A stretch of 64,000 bases of DNA from Fibrobacterota bacterium (GTDB taxonomy: Bacteria > Fibrobacterota > Fibrobacteria > UBA11236), in contig CANIEU010000010.1 of NCBI GenBank assembly GCA_947466585.1, positions 1 to 64,000 on the forward strand. Direction: 5' to 3'. Shown here in pieces: positions 15,917 through 24,421 of this stretch (within the stretch, counting starts at the first letter, position 1; each line of letters begins with the position of its first letter). The notes beneath the pieces are model-generated. The model searched no databases, had not been told where the DNA came from, and worked only from the letters and a program-made list of their open reading frames with translations. A program made the position numbers and the translations under genes.

Positions 15917-18517
15917 ATGCCCCTGAAATGTGATCATCCGTTACTCCGCGCATGCCTTCCGGGACTTAAATTTTTTATTCCTGACCCCGCCCTTTTCTTG
16001 ATGCGTCAAGGACTTGCGGGCCAACGACAAGAGGGTGATTTGCGCTGGACAGCGACAGTCCTATCGGTTATTGCGCTCTGTGCCGGTGCCGGTGCCGGGG
16101 GCGCGGCAGGAGCAGCGCATGCTCTCGTGCTGAACGGCAGACTGAGCGACGCCGATTTTCCCGCACCCGCCGCGTACCGGCTGGAATTGTTGGAAACAGG
16201 AGACACGCTCGCCGTGCGCGCCGGAGAATCGTTCGCGCTTCGGCTTCCGCGGGACACCGTGTGGACCTTGTGTTTCCGCAAGGGAACCCCGCCCAAAGCC
16301 TTCGAAAAATGTTTCGAGCTGCACTATGCCGGCAAAGATTCCGTGTTTTCGGCCCGGGTGGGTGGCTCGGCAGGGCATGAGGACGGGGGCATCATTGTCG
16401 CCGAGCCTGCGACTGGCGCTGCTGCCGGCCCTGATTCGTCGACGGCCGGCAATACGGCCGAGCTCGCGGAGATCCCCGCGGCGGCGCAGGAAGACGCAGT
16501 GCGTCTGCAAAAAGTGGTGTTGCGCGCGCAGCGCATCCCCAAGCGCGCCATGGGGCGTGAAACCGTGTCGGCCAAGCTGATCAAGCGCATGCCCGGTCTC
16601 GCCGAGGCCGACGTGATCCGATCGATCCAAGGTCTCCCCGGCGTAGTGGCCAGCTCCGACTTCTCCACCAAGATCTATGTGCGCGGCGGTGGCAGCGATC
16701 AAAACCTAATCCTGTTCGACAACGCTCCCGTGTTTTCGCCCACACACTTCTTCGGTTTGTTCTCCACCTTTCTGGTGGAAGGCGTGGATGATGTGACCTT
16801 TTACAAAAGCGGATTTCCCTCCGAATACGGAAACCGACTTTCCTCGGTACTCGACGTGAAATCGCGCAAGGGCGGCAAAGACACTGCGGACTCCTGGTTC
16901 CAGGGATCCTCGCTCAAGATCAGCACCTTCGCCACCCAGGCGCATACCGAGGGTAGGCAGGGCAATTTGAGCTGGCTGTTCGCGGGACGCACCACGTATA
17001 TCAAACAGGTGATCGACTACCTGCGGGAAAAGGGTGTCACCGACCTCGTGCTCGACTATTACTTCTATGACATGCAGGGCAAGGTCGCCTATAATCTGGG
17101 CGATGGCCGCGAAGTCAGCATGTCGCTCTACCAAGGGCGCGACCGCCTGAACTTCGATCCCTTCTTGGTCGACTGGGGCAACACGGTGGTACCGCTCAAC
17201 CTGAAATGGCGTTACTCCAACGTGCTTGATTCGAGGACGACGTTGTCGTATAGTTTGATGAGCCAATCATTCGGACTGGAAAGTATTTTCGAGTTCTACA
17301 ATCATATCGTCACGATGCAGACCCGGCATCTGTTCGAGTATTCGGGAATCAACGATCACCGATTGACTCTCGGCGGCGCGGTCGATCACACCAATATCGT
17401 TTTCCGCAACACCCAGAATGTGGCGGGAATCACCCAGCGCGACGAAACGCCATTCCTATTGACCAGTCTGTTCGCCCAGGACAAATGGACGCCCGGGGAT
17501 GGACACACTTGGGAGTTCTCACCCGGTCTGCGTCTCAATTACATGAGCACGCTGAACAAGGCTTCGTTCGAACCCCGGCTCACCATCAAGCGCCAATTGC
17601 CTGCGAACCAATCCTTGGATTTCCACGTTGGACGTTATGTGCAGTACATCAATTCGATCTTGTTCACCGACCAGGAGAGCTTGAACGAGTTTTACTATGC
17701 GGCCCAGCCTGCGAAATATCGCACGGCGGAACCCGCAACCTCCTGGCTCTTCGCGTTGGGTTACTCCAAAGAACAGATCTTCAACACCTTCAACTTTTCT
17801 CTTGAAGCCTACTACAAATCGCTTAAGCACCTGCTGATCTCTTCCTCTTCCTCCGACGTGCCCGATTCGATCTCCAACGACCCAAACGCTGAGTTTGGCG
17901 ACTTCTTCAAAGAAGCGGAGGGGTATTCGTTCGGTTACGAGACATCACTCCGCAAGCCGAACGGAATCGTGCAAGGCGGGGTGAGTTATTCCAGCGGCAC
18001 CTCGGTGATCCGCGAGCAGTATTTCGATCAGGCGTATTACCCGAAATGGCATCAGCCCCACAGCCTGAAAATCGACCTCGCGATGAACTGGACCGGAGCC
18101 GACGGCTTGTGGTTTTCGTCGCGAAAAAACAAGCGCTACTTCCGCTCTTCATCCCAGATCAAATATGCTACCGGGCTACCCTACACCGAAACGGTGGGGT
18201 ACGAGCCTTCGCATCTGATCGACCAAAATCTGGGAGAGAACGCCGGCGGCCCCACTCCGGTTTTCGAAGACAACGTGCAGACGCTTTACGGAAACTACAA
18301 CACCGCCTTCGTTCCCTCGTATTTCCGCTGGGACATCAAGCCCGTCGATTGGGGTCGTGAAGGCAAATGGAATTTTTCATGGACGATCCTGAACATCACC
18401 GACCACGAAAACGTGTTCTTCTATAGTTACGATCGACAGAAAAACCCGCCGCAGCGGATCACCGTTGCACAGTTCCCCTTCTTCCCGGTACTTTTCAGTG
18501 GTGAATTTTACTTCTGA
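15917..18517 (+). CDS. TonB-dependent receptor of the TonB2-like operon
   Basis: 866 residues from ATG 15917. A signal sequence appears only at about residues 43-70 (TATVLSVIALCAGAGAGGAAGAAHA). The true start may therefore be ATG 16001, but only 15917 has a Shine-Dalgarno-like TTGAGG. After a short extension domain comes a plug: PGLAEADVIRSIQGLPGV, STKIYVRGGGSDQNLILFDNAPVFSPTHFFG and SSVLDVKSRKGG, all standard for TonB-dependent receptors. About 600 residues of barrel strands follow, ending FPVLFSGEFYF with a terminal Phe. It is the first gene of a run of eight genes on one strand that also encodes its probable energising complex. The ligand is unknown. Confidence 0.88.
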   Translation: MPLKCDHPLLRACLPGLKFFIPDPALFLMRQGLAGQRQEGDLRWTATVLSVIALCAGAGAGGAAGAAHALVLNGRLSDADFPAPAAYRLELLETGDTLAVRAGESFALRLPRDTVWTLCFRKGTPPKAFEKCFELHYAGKDSVFSARVGGSAGHEDGGIIVAEPATGAAAGPDSSTAGNTAELAEIPAAAQEDAVRLQKVVLRAQRIPKRAMGRETVSAKLIKRMPGLAEADVIRSIQGLPGVVASSDFSTKIYVRGGGSDQNLILFDNAPVFSPTHFFGLFSTFLVEGVDDVTFYKSGFPSEYGNRLSSVLDVKSRKGGKDTADSWFQGSSLKISTFATQAHTEGRQGNLSWLFAGRTTYIKQVIDYLREKGVTDLVLDYYFYDMQGKVAYNLGDGREVSMSLYQGRDRLNFDPFLVDWGNTVVPLNLKWRYSNVLDSRTTLSYSLMSQSFGLESIFEFYNHIVTMQTRHLFEYSGINDHRLTLGGAVDHTNIVFRNTQNVAGITQRDETPFLLTSLFAQDKWTPGDGHTWEFSPGLRLNYMSTLNKASFEPRLTIKRQLPANQSLDFHVGRYVQYINSILFTDQESLNEFYYAAQPAKYRTAEPATSWLFALGYSKEQIFNTFNFSLEAYYKSLKHLLISSSSSDVPDSISNDPNAEFGDFFKEAEGYSFGYETSLRKPNGIVQGGVSYSSGTSVIREQYFDQAYYPKWHQPHSLKIDLAMNWTGADGLWFSSRKNKRYFRSSSQIKYATGLPYTETVGYEPSHLIDQNLGENAGGPTPVFEDNVQTLYGNYNTAFVPSYFRWDIKPVDWGREGKWNFSWTILNITDHENVFFYSYDRQKNPPQRITVAQFPFFPVLFSGEFYF

Positions 18518-18524
18518 CATCCGT

Positions 18525-20192
18525 ATGCCGGCGAAAGTCGGAATGAAAACCGTCACCCTGCGGTGGGGTGCGTTTTTCGGCGCCTCGCTTTTCTGCGTCG
18601 CACTGTTCGGCGCCTGTCTGCCCGGACCGTGGAGCTATTACCCGAGCAGTGACCCTGCGTTCCGGGGGATCTCGGTCTCGGGCTATGCCGTGGCCGATCG
18701 GCCCGTGGAGCATCTCTGTTTCGAGAAAGTGCTGACGCTGGAGGAGGCGTCCTCCGAGGGGTTCCCGTTTTACGACAGCGCCTCGGTGGGCATCACGGGG
18801 GTGTTTTCCAACGGAGGGCAAACGTTGTCGCTGACGCGCGATGCGAATACGCCCAACTGCTTTGTGGGATCGGCTGCCGCCCGTTTCGTGCGCGGCGAAA
18901 GCTATGCGCTCAACGCACGTTTCGTTTGGGACAGCGCGGGGATCCCCAGCGTTACCGTACTGACTTCGACAGCGCAGATTCCGACCTACTTCCACATCGC
19001 CGACACAGCCCACGCCCCCGGACTTACCTCTACCGGCGTGGCGATGGACAATATCACCGATCCCGACGTGTTCAACAAACTGCCGCCGGCGGCCCGGGCC
19101 TTCTTCGTCGCACGATATGGTGACACGCTCACCGCGCTCGATGGCGACAGCGTAGGCCTTGCCGCCTGGAAAGCCGCAAACGAGATCAGCATGAAGCAGA
19201 ATCTCATGCTGTTCCTGATCTCGAACGACCGCACCGAGCGCCGCGGTGACACGGTCTATTACCTCAACGCAACCAACAACTTCAGCAACCTGTCACATTA
19301 TTTCAAAGTCCGCCGCGACAACCTGGTGAAAGGCGTCCTCATCTCCCACCGCTACGATACGACCGAAAGTCGGCCGGCGACCTCTTTCGACAGTATTCTG
19401 GGACTTGCCCCGGATTCCGCCTCGTTCTACGCACCAGGCAACTATCGCCGACTCGTTTTCTTCAGCGAGTTTCGCAATCCCGACGGACGGGATGGGTTCG
19501 ATTCCCTGGGTGTGGTCAACGCATGGTTTTGGAGCGGACGAAACCGGTTGTATTTCTACGGAACGGAAAAGATTTATTCGGACTTTCAGGTGGCCCGCGA
19601 AGAAGGAGACGGGAATCCGAAAATCAACCTTCCCACCAACGTCACCGGCGGTCGCGGATTTTTCGCCGGCATGATTGTGGATTCCTTCGACCTTCACCTG
19701 AGACTCGATTCGGAAACGCAAACCTTCCCGTACGCTTTAACACGGGCGGCTGCGTGCCGCGACAACGGCTGGCACAAATCGCGCGATTGCATCAGCTACT
19801 ATCCAGAATACTGTCAGATCAATAATTGGAAGCCGGACGACTGCAAGCTGGACGCCATCTACCGCGGCATGGATCCCGTAGACAGTCTGACCTTGACCCC
19901 CGCACTGCGCGACTCGGCACGCGCATGGACCGGTTTGGACGCCGCCCTGAATCTGGAGGCGGCACGACGTTATTGTACCGACAAGAATTACCCCGTGGGA
20001 GTCACCGCGTGCACTGCCGTTAAGAATCAATGCGAAAACTCACAGTCCGGTAACGGTTGCCAGATTTTGTTGTGGAAACGTTGCGCGCTCGACTACTGGA
20101 GACTACCCGCGTGCGCCGAGGGAGCAAAATCCTTTTGTCGCGCCAATCGGGATGTGAATTTGGTGATGTGCCGTAATGTTGAAGGCCCGTAG
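18525..20192 (+). CDS. Lipoprotein partner of the receptor (DUF4249-like)
   Basis: About 555 residues. The lipobox LFGAC places the lipidated Cys at residue 31, or residue 25 if ATG 18543 is used; both starts are possible and neither has a strong Shine-Dalgarno site. Residues 45-165 follow the DUF4249 pattern: ISVSGYAVADRPVEHLCF, then a beta-rich section ending SVTVLTSTAQIPTYF. DUF4249 lipoproteins are commonly encoded next to TonB-dependent receptors in Bacteroidota. The C-terminal third is rich in cysteine (about a dozen, for example CRDNGWHKSRDC and CTDKNYPVGVTAC), suggesting disulfides in an exposed domain. It follows the receptor stop by 7 nt. A surface-exposed ligand-capture role is inferred. 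Confidence 0.65.
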   Translation: MPAKVGMKTVTLRWGAFFGASLFCVALFGACLPGPWSYYPSSDPAFRGISVSGYAVADRPVEHLCFEKVLTLEEASSEGFPFYDSASVGITGVFSNGGQTLSLTRDANTPNCFVGSAAARFVRGESYALNARFVWDSAGIPSVTVLTSTAQIPTYFHIADTAHAPGLTSTGVAMDNITDPDVFNKLPPAARAFFVARYGDTLTALDGDSVGLAAWKAANEISMKQNLMLFLISNDRTERRGDTVYYLNATNNFSNLSHYFKVRRDNLVKGVLISHRYDTTESRPATSFDSILGLAPDSASFYAPGNYRRLVFFSEFRNPDGRDGFDSLGVVNAWFWSGRNRLYFYGTEKIYSDFQVAREEGDGNPKINLPTNVTGGRGFFAGMIVDSFDLHLRLDSETQTFPYALTRAAACRDNGWHKSRDCISYYPEYCQINNWKPDDCKLDAIYRGMDPVDSLTLTPALRDSARAWTGLDAALNLEAARRYCTDKNYPVGVTACTAVKNQCENSQSGNGCQILLWKRCALDYWRLPACAEGAKSFCRANRDVNLVMCRNVEGP

Positions 20193-20211
20193 GTCGTTAC
20201 CGGAAATTTTA

Positions 20212-20220
20212 GTGGAGGAG
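20212..20220 (+). promoter_or_regulatory. Strong Shine-Dalgarno that sets the DUF3450 start
   Basis: GTGGAGGAG lies 6 nt before ATG 20227 and favours this start over the in-frame ATG at 20176, which overlaps the lipoprotein gene. Confidence 0.7.
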
Positions 20221-20226
20221 AAAAAC

Positions 20227-21177
20227 ATGAAACGATGGACCTGGCAAAAATGCGCTCTTCCGGTGCTGCTGATGGCGCTGGCCATCGGCGTGCCGAAGGC
20301 GCAGGAACCGAATGCCGCAGGCGGCTCCGGTGCGAACGGAGAGGTCGAACGGTTGCGAGCCGAAATCGTGCGCCTCAAGCGCGACATCGCGCGGGCGGAA
20401 TCCGAGATTCGGCGCAACGATTCGCTCGGACGCGAAGAGCAGGCCGCCGACGCCCAAAACCGAGAGCGCCTGTCGCGCGATCGCGAACGGCGCGAGAAGG
20501 AAAACGCCGCACTTGAAGCCCGCGTGCGGGATACCCGGGCGCGCATATCCTCTGAGAAGGCGCGCGAAGGTTCCTACAAGACGGAGGCTGACGAAATCGT
20601 CGCTCGTCAAAAGACCGTGCTGGCCTTCTTGGCTGTGGTCGCGGACTCGCTGGCCTCACGTGTGGATGCGGGCATCCCTTGGGACGTTTCCGCACGGAAG
20701 GATCGCGTCCTCTCTCTGCAGCGCGACATCACCGCCGGCTCCACCACTCCCGAAGAGGCCTTCGCCCGCCTCGGCGCCTTGTTGCGCGAGGAGATCAAAA
20801 ACGGCGATGAGGTGACGCTTTCAACACGCCCGCTCACCCGCCAAAACGGGGAAGTGGTCAATGCCCAAATCCTGAAAATCGGAAATCAGGCGATCCTTTA
20901 CGTTGATGACGAAGGCAAGAAATTCGGGATACTCGAGCCCCACACCCAAGGTGGCCTCACCTCTTGGGTTTGGCGTGAGCGCCTGGACCTGTCCGAACGC
21001 AGCGCCATCAAGCGCGCCGTCGGCGTGAAGGCCGGTCGCGAAGCCCCGCAGTTGGTACCGCTGATGGTACCGCTTGTCGGGTTGATCGGCTATTCCGAAA
21101 ATACCACTGCCACCGGAAGCGCTCCGGCTACCGCGCCGCAAACCGACACCAGTACCGCCGTGGAAGGAGGTCGGTGA
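20227..21177 (+). CDS. DUF3450-like periplasmic coiled-coil protein
   Basis: 316 residues. A signal peptide spans residues 1-25 (LLMALAIGVPKAQ). Residues 37-125 form a long coiled coil (VERLRAEIVRLKRDIARAESEI). The globular part contains VARQKTVLAFLAVVADSLASRVDAGIPWD and ALLREEIKNGDEV, matching DUF3450 proteins that precede ttpC in Vibrio and Shewanella TonB2 loci. It probably works in the periplasm with TtpC or the receptor; the mechanism is unknown. The stop overlaps the next ATG by one base. Confidence 0.75.
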   Translation: MKRWTWQKCALPVLLMALAIGVPKAQEPNAAGGSGANGEVERLRAEIVRLKRDIARAESEIRRNDSLGREEQAADAQNRERLSRDRERREKENAALEARVRDTRARISSEKAREGSYKTEADEIVARQKTVLAFLAVVADSLASRVDAGIPWDVSARKDRVLSLQRDITAGSTTPEEAFARLGALLREEIKNGDEVTLSTRPLTRQNGEVVNAQILKIGNQAILYVDDEGKKFGILEPHTQGGLTSWVWRERLDLSERSAIKRAVGVKAGREAPQLVPLMVPLVGLIGYSENTTATGSAPATAPQTDTSTAVEGGR

Positions 21178-22658
21178 TGCTGGGCCGCAACTTAGGATTC
21201 GTCTCCCTTCTGGCACTCCTAGTCGCGACGGGCGCGATCGCAAAGGACGAGGCGTCCCCCGCCGAAGCCCTTCGGCGAGAAGTAATCTCACTCGAATCGT
21301 TGCGAGCCGAAAAGCTCGACGCGCTTGAGCGTCGAGAAGCCACGCGTTGGGACGCCCGATACAAATCCGTAGCGCAAACCCGTGAATCCGAAGATCGCAT
21401 CCGCGAGCTCGAAGAGGCCTTCGGCCGTCTCTCGGGAGATGCCGCGCGGCTTGAGGAAGAATGGGTCAAGGCCCGCAACACGGCCGATGAAAGCAAGGAG
21501 GCCCTGGAAACGGCCCGCGAAGGATACGACGGCTTCGTCGCCCAATTCCGCGGCAAGGTCGATGAAGCGGCGGGTGCCGTTTCTTCCGACTTCCCGATCG
21601 GCCTCGAAGCGCGCACGCTCGCCTATTCCAAGGTCTCGCAATCCCTCACGGGTGACAAACCCGAAGTATTCGCGGCACTGAAGCTCTACTGGAGCGCCAG
21701 GCTTACGCGGCTGGATCTGACCCGCAGCCGGTCGCTGGAATCACGCCCCGCTTTGCTTGAAGACGGTCGCAACGTTCCGGCATGGCGCCTGCGCTTGGGA
21801 ACCGTGTTCGTCGCCGAACTCGAAAAGGAAGGCCAAGGCGCTTCCCAGATTCTCCTCCGCACCGGCAGCCTGCAGGGACGCACCTTCGCCTGGCGTCAGA
21901 ACCTCGCGGGAGGCAACAACACGCTGCTCCGCAAGGCCGTTCAGGCCGCCGTTCAGGGCAAGGAAACCGCCCTCATTCCCTTCGACGTATTGCAATTCCG
22001 CAGCACTGGATCGGGGTTTACGCAGGGCGAAAGCGAAACCATTTTGGCCCGCTTTCAGGCCTGGTTCAAGGCGGGTGGCGTCACCTTGTATCCGCTCTTC
22101 GCCGTCGGATTCCTCGCGTTGTTCCTGGTCGTCGAGCGTCTGGTCTACTACGGCCGCCGCTCCACCGACACTGAAAAGTTCATGGCCGGGTATCGCGTCT
22201 TCGCCGATCACGGCGATTGGGAAGCGGCGGCCGTCTATGCCGCGCGTTCGGAGAGCAGCCTCAGCCGCACCATGCGGGCGGTGGCGGAACATGCGGGAGG
22301 CACGCGCGATGCGGCCGAACGCGCCGTCCAGGAAGTGCTGCTTCAGGAAATCCCGGGTCACGAAAAACGCCTTTCCCTGTTGGCCGCCACCGGAACCGCC
22401 TCGCCGCTGCTGGGTCTGCTCGGAACCGTGTCGGGTCTCGTGACTCTGTTCAAAACAATGAACCAGCTGGGCGCCAGCGACCCCAAGTTGCTTTCGGGCG
22501 GCATCTCCGAAGCCCTCATCAATGCCGAAACCGGTTTGGCCATCGCCATTCCGGTGCTGCTCATCCACGGCTGGCTACAGGAGCGTTCGGACGCCATGAA
22601 CGCGACGCTCTCCTCATGCAGCCTCGAAATGCTGAACAAGATCTGGCCGGAGGGATAA
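21177..22658 (+). CDS. ttpC: TtpC-like MotA/TolQ/ExbB protein with periplasmic coiled-coil domain
   Basis: 493 residues, more than twice the length of ordinary ExbB. A signal peptide (residues 1-22) and a coiled-coil stretch (about 25-115) are followed by a periplasmic domain. The C-terminal 200 residues are a proton-channel domain with three helices: GVTLYPLFAVGFLALFLVVE, ASPLLGLLGTVSGLVTLFK and ETGLAIAIPVLLIHG. This is the architecture of TtpC, the fourth component of Vibrio TonB2 systems. ATG 21177 is favoured over GTG 21174 because GGAGG lies 6 nt upstream. It overlaps the DUF3450 stop and is followed closely by exbB. Confidence 0.85.
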   Translation: MLGRNLGFVSLLALLVATGAIAKDEASPAEALRREVISLESLRAEKLDALERREATRWDARYKSVAQTRESEDRIRELEEAFGRLSGDAARLEEEWVKARNTADESKEALETAREGYDGFVAQFRGKVDEAAGAVSSDFPIGLEARTLAYSKVSQSLTGDKPEVFAALKLYWSARLTRLDLTRSRSLESRPALLEDGRNVPAWRLRLGTVFVAELEKEGQGASQILLRTGSLQGRTFAWRQNLAGGNNTLLRKAVQAAVQGKETALIPFDVLQFRSTGSGFTQGESETILARFQAWFKAGGVTLYPLFAVGFLALFLVVERLVYYGRRSTDTEKFMAGYRVFADHGDWEAAAVYAARSESSLSRTMRAVAEHAGGTRDAAERAVQEVLLQEIPGHEKRLSLLAATGTASPLLGLLGTVSGLVTLFKTMNQLGASDPKLLSGGISEALINAETGLAIAIPVLLIHGWLQERSDAMNATLSSCSLEMLNKIWPEG

Positions 22659-22661
22659 CAA

Positions 22662-23327
22662 GTGTGGGACGTCATTCTCGAAACTTGGGGCGAGGGCGGC
22701 ATCGTATTGGTGCCGATCTTCCTTGCCGCGTTTTGGGGTTTTGTCCTCGTGTTGCGTACGTGGATCCGCATGGGACGTGGACGGGGCGAAAAAGACGTCA
22801 TGCGCGTGTTCGACGAAATCGCCCGCCGCCTCGAAGCCGGTGACGAAGTCGGAGCGCGCGTCGCCGCCGGTCGTTTGCCGCGCGTCGCCGGTTTCGGCGC
22901 CACGCTTTTGCTCGACAACACCGCCCTACCCGAAGACGCCCAGCGCGCGCTACTTGAAGAAAAACTGGCCAGCCGACTGTTCCAGATGGAGCGCCACATT
23001 CCCTTGATCCAGTCGCTCGCCGCCGCCGCTCCGCTTCTCGGCCTGCTGGGTACGGTTAGCGGCCTCATCCACACCTTCCAGGCCATGAAAGAGTTCGGCA
23101 GCGGCAATTCCCAACTGCTCTCGCGCGGCATCTCCGAGGCCCTCATCGCCGCGCAGACCGGCCTGCTGGTCGCCATCATCCTGATCTTGATGGGCCACAG
23201 CCTCGAGGGCCGCATCCGCTGGCTGAAGGATCAAACCGAATACGGCATCACCTTGCTGCTCAATCTCGCCGCGCGCCGTCATCCCGACACGGCGGGCGCG
23301 TCGAAACCGAAAGGGCTCCGCACATGA
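22662..23327 (+). CDS. exbB: ExbB2-like MotA/TolQ/ExbB proton channel protein
   Basis: 221 residues. The first helix is GGIVLVPIFLAAFWGFVLVLR, followed by the channel domain with LIQSLAAAAPLLGLLGTVSGLIHTF and TGLLVAIILILMGHSLEG. It forms the inner-membrane motor with ExbD and powers TonB. The start is GTG at 22662, supported by GGAGGG 7 nt upstream. The sequence is similar in arrangement to the C-terminal part of the preceding TtpC-like protein, as in Vibrio TonB2 loci. The stop overlaps the ATG of exbD (ATGA). Confidence 0.92.
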   Translation: MWDVILETWGEGGIVLVPIFLAAFWGFVLVLRTWIRMGRGRGEKDVMRVFDEIARRLEAGDEVGARVAAGRLPRVAGFGATLLLDNTALPEDAQRALLEEKLASRLFQMERHIPLIQSLAAAAPLLGLLGTVSGLIHTFQAMKEFGSGNSQLLSRGISEALIAAQTGLLVAIILILMGHSLEGRIRWLKDQTEYGITLLLNLAARRHPDTAGASKPKGLRT

Positions 23328-23731
23328 AAACCTTCCTGATCCCCTCGCGCCGCAAAACCGGTTTCCACATCGACGTGGTGCCGCTCATCGACGTGGTGTT
23401 CGTGATCCTGATCTTCAACATCATGAGCTCCACGCTCACGCAGCAAACCGGGGTCGACGTCGACAAGCCCAAGGCGCAATCGGCAGGCGAACTCAACCGC
23501 CAGAGCATTCTGGTGGCGATCACGCGTGACGGCAGCATCCACGTCAACGAACGCCAGATCGAAGCGGGCGGATTGCAGGATGTACTGCAGCGCCTGCTTG
23601 CCAGCAGCGCGACCGGTGAGGTCGTCATCGTGGCCGATCGCGAATCCAACACCGGCTTGCTGGTCGGCGTCATGGACGCCTGCAACCTCGCTGGCGCGAA
23701 AAAAATCTCGGTGGCGGCACTCTCCCAGTGA
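23324..23731 (+). CDS. exbD: ExbD2-like biopolymer transport protein
   Basis: 135 residues. One N-terminal membrane helix (VVPLIDVVFVILIFNIMSS) carries the conserved Asp23 that takes part in proton passage. The periplasmic domain includes LVAITRDGSIHVNER and VVIVADRESNTGLLVGVMDAC, normal for ExbD. It is coupled by a 4-nt overlap to exbB and is followed by tonB after 10 nt. Confidence 0.93.
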   Translation: MKTFLIPSRRKTGFHIDVVPLIDVVFVILIFNIMSSTLTQQTGVDVDKPKAQSAGELNRQSILVAITRDGSIHVNERQIEAGGLQDVLQRLLASSATGEVVIVADRESNTGLLVGVMDACNLAGAKKISVAALSQ

Positions 23732-23741
23732 ACAATGCGCA

Positions 23742-24374
23742 ATGAAAAAGTTTCTGCGTAATCTTTTCATCGGACTCGTGGCCGCGCTGGCGGCGGGTCT
23801 CGCGACCGTAGTGTTGCCGCTGGTCAACCACTTGCTGCACGACAACGGCCGCAAAAAAGACGTGCCCCGCGTCGTCGCCGAAGTCAACGTGGTGCGCGCC
23901 CTCGAACCTCCCAAACCACAAATGCGTCCGCAGCGCGCCGTACAGCAACCGCAACGCGCCAAGCCCATGCCCTCCAGCCTCCGTTCCGGTCCGCGTTTCG
24001 CTATGGATCTCGGCGTCATGGGTTCCGGGGCCATCGCCCCGCCCGAGCTGGTCAACCGCAAAAGTGGCAACGGCGGAACCGGAGAAACCGGTGTCGACGA
24101 AAAACCCATACCCTCGTCTCCCCCGCCCTTCCGCATGCCGGACGAAGTCAAACGCCGCGAACAGGACGCATACCTTCTGCTCTCCTTCTGCGTCGACGCC
24201 AACGGCCGTCCCTACGACATCCGCGTCGCTCAGGAAAAGCCCGCCGGTCTCGGCCTCGCCGCTGCGGGACGCGACGCCTTGCAACAAACCCGTTTCACCC
24301 CGGCGCGCAAAGGCACCACTTCCGTGCCGTTCTGCGGACTCGAACAACCCTTTGAAATCCGCTTCTCGAACTAG
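23742..24374 (+). CDS. tonB: TonB family energy transducer
   Basis: 210 residues. An N-terminal anchor (FIGLVAALAAGLATVVLPLV) is followed by a Pro/Arg/Gln-rich linker (residues about 55-85, with PKPQ and PQRA repeats). The C-terminal TonB domain (residues about 140-210) contains AYLLLSFCVDANGRPYDIRV and LQQTRFTPARKG. Two cysteines in this domain (near residues 149 and 201) may form a disulfide. It transmits ExbBD energy to a receptor, most simply the one encoded at the start of this operon. ATG 23742 was chosen because the longer frame only shadows exbD. Confidence 0.85.
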   Translation: MKKFLRNLFIGLVAALAAGLATVVLPLVNHLLHDNGRKKDVPRVVAEVNVVRALEPPKPQMRPQRAVQQPQRAKPMPSSLRSGPRFAMDLGVMGSGAIAPPELVNRKSGNGGTGETGVDEKPIPSSPPPFRMPDEVKRREQDAYLLLSFCVDANGRPYDIRVAQEKPAGLGLAAAGRDALQQTRFTPARKGTTSVPFCGLEQPFEIRFSN

Positions 24375-24390
24375 CCTGCCTGCCTGAATC

Positions 24391-24419
24391 CAGAACCCAC
24401 AGGAATCCCCAGGAACCCG
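24391..24419. repeat. Three degenerate 9-10-nt words
   Basis: CAGAACCCA, CAGGAATCCC and CAGGAACCCG follow one another directly before the TPR gene start. Confidence 0.5.
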
Positions 24420-24421
24420 CC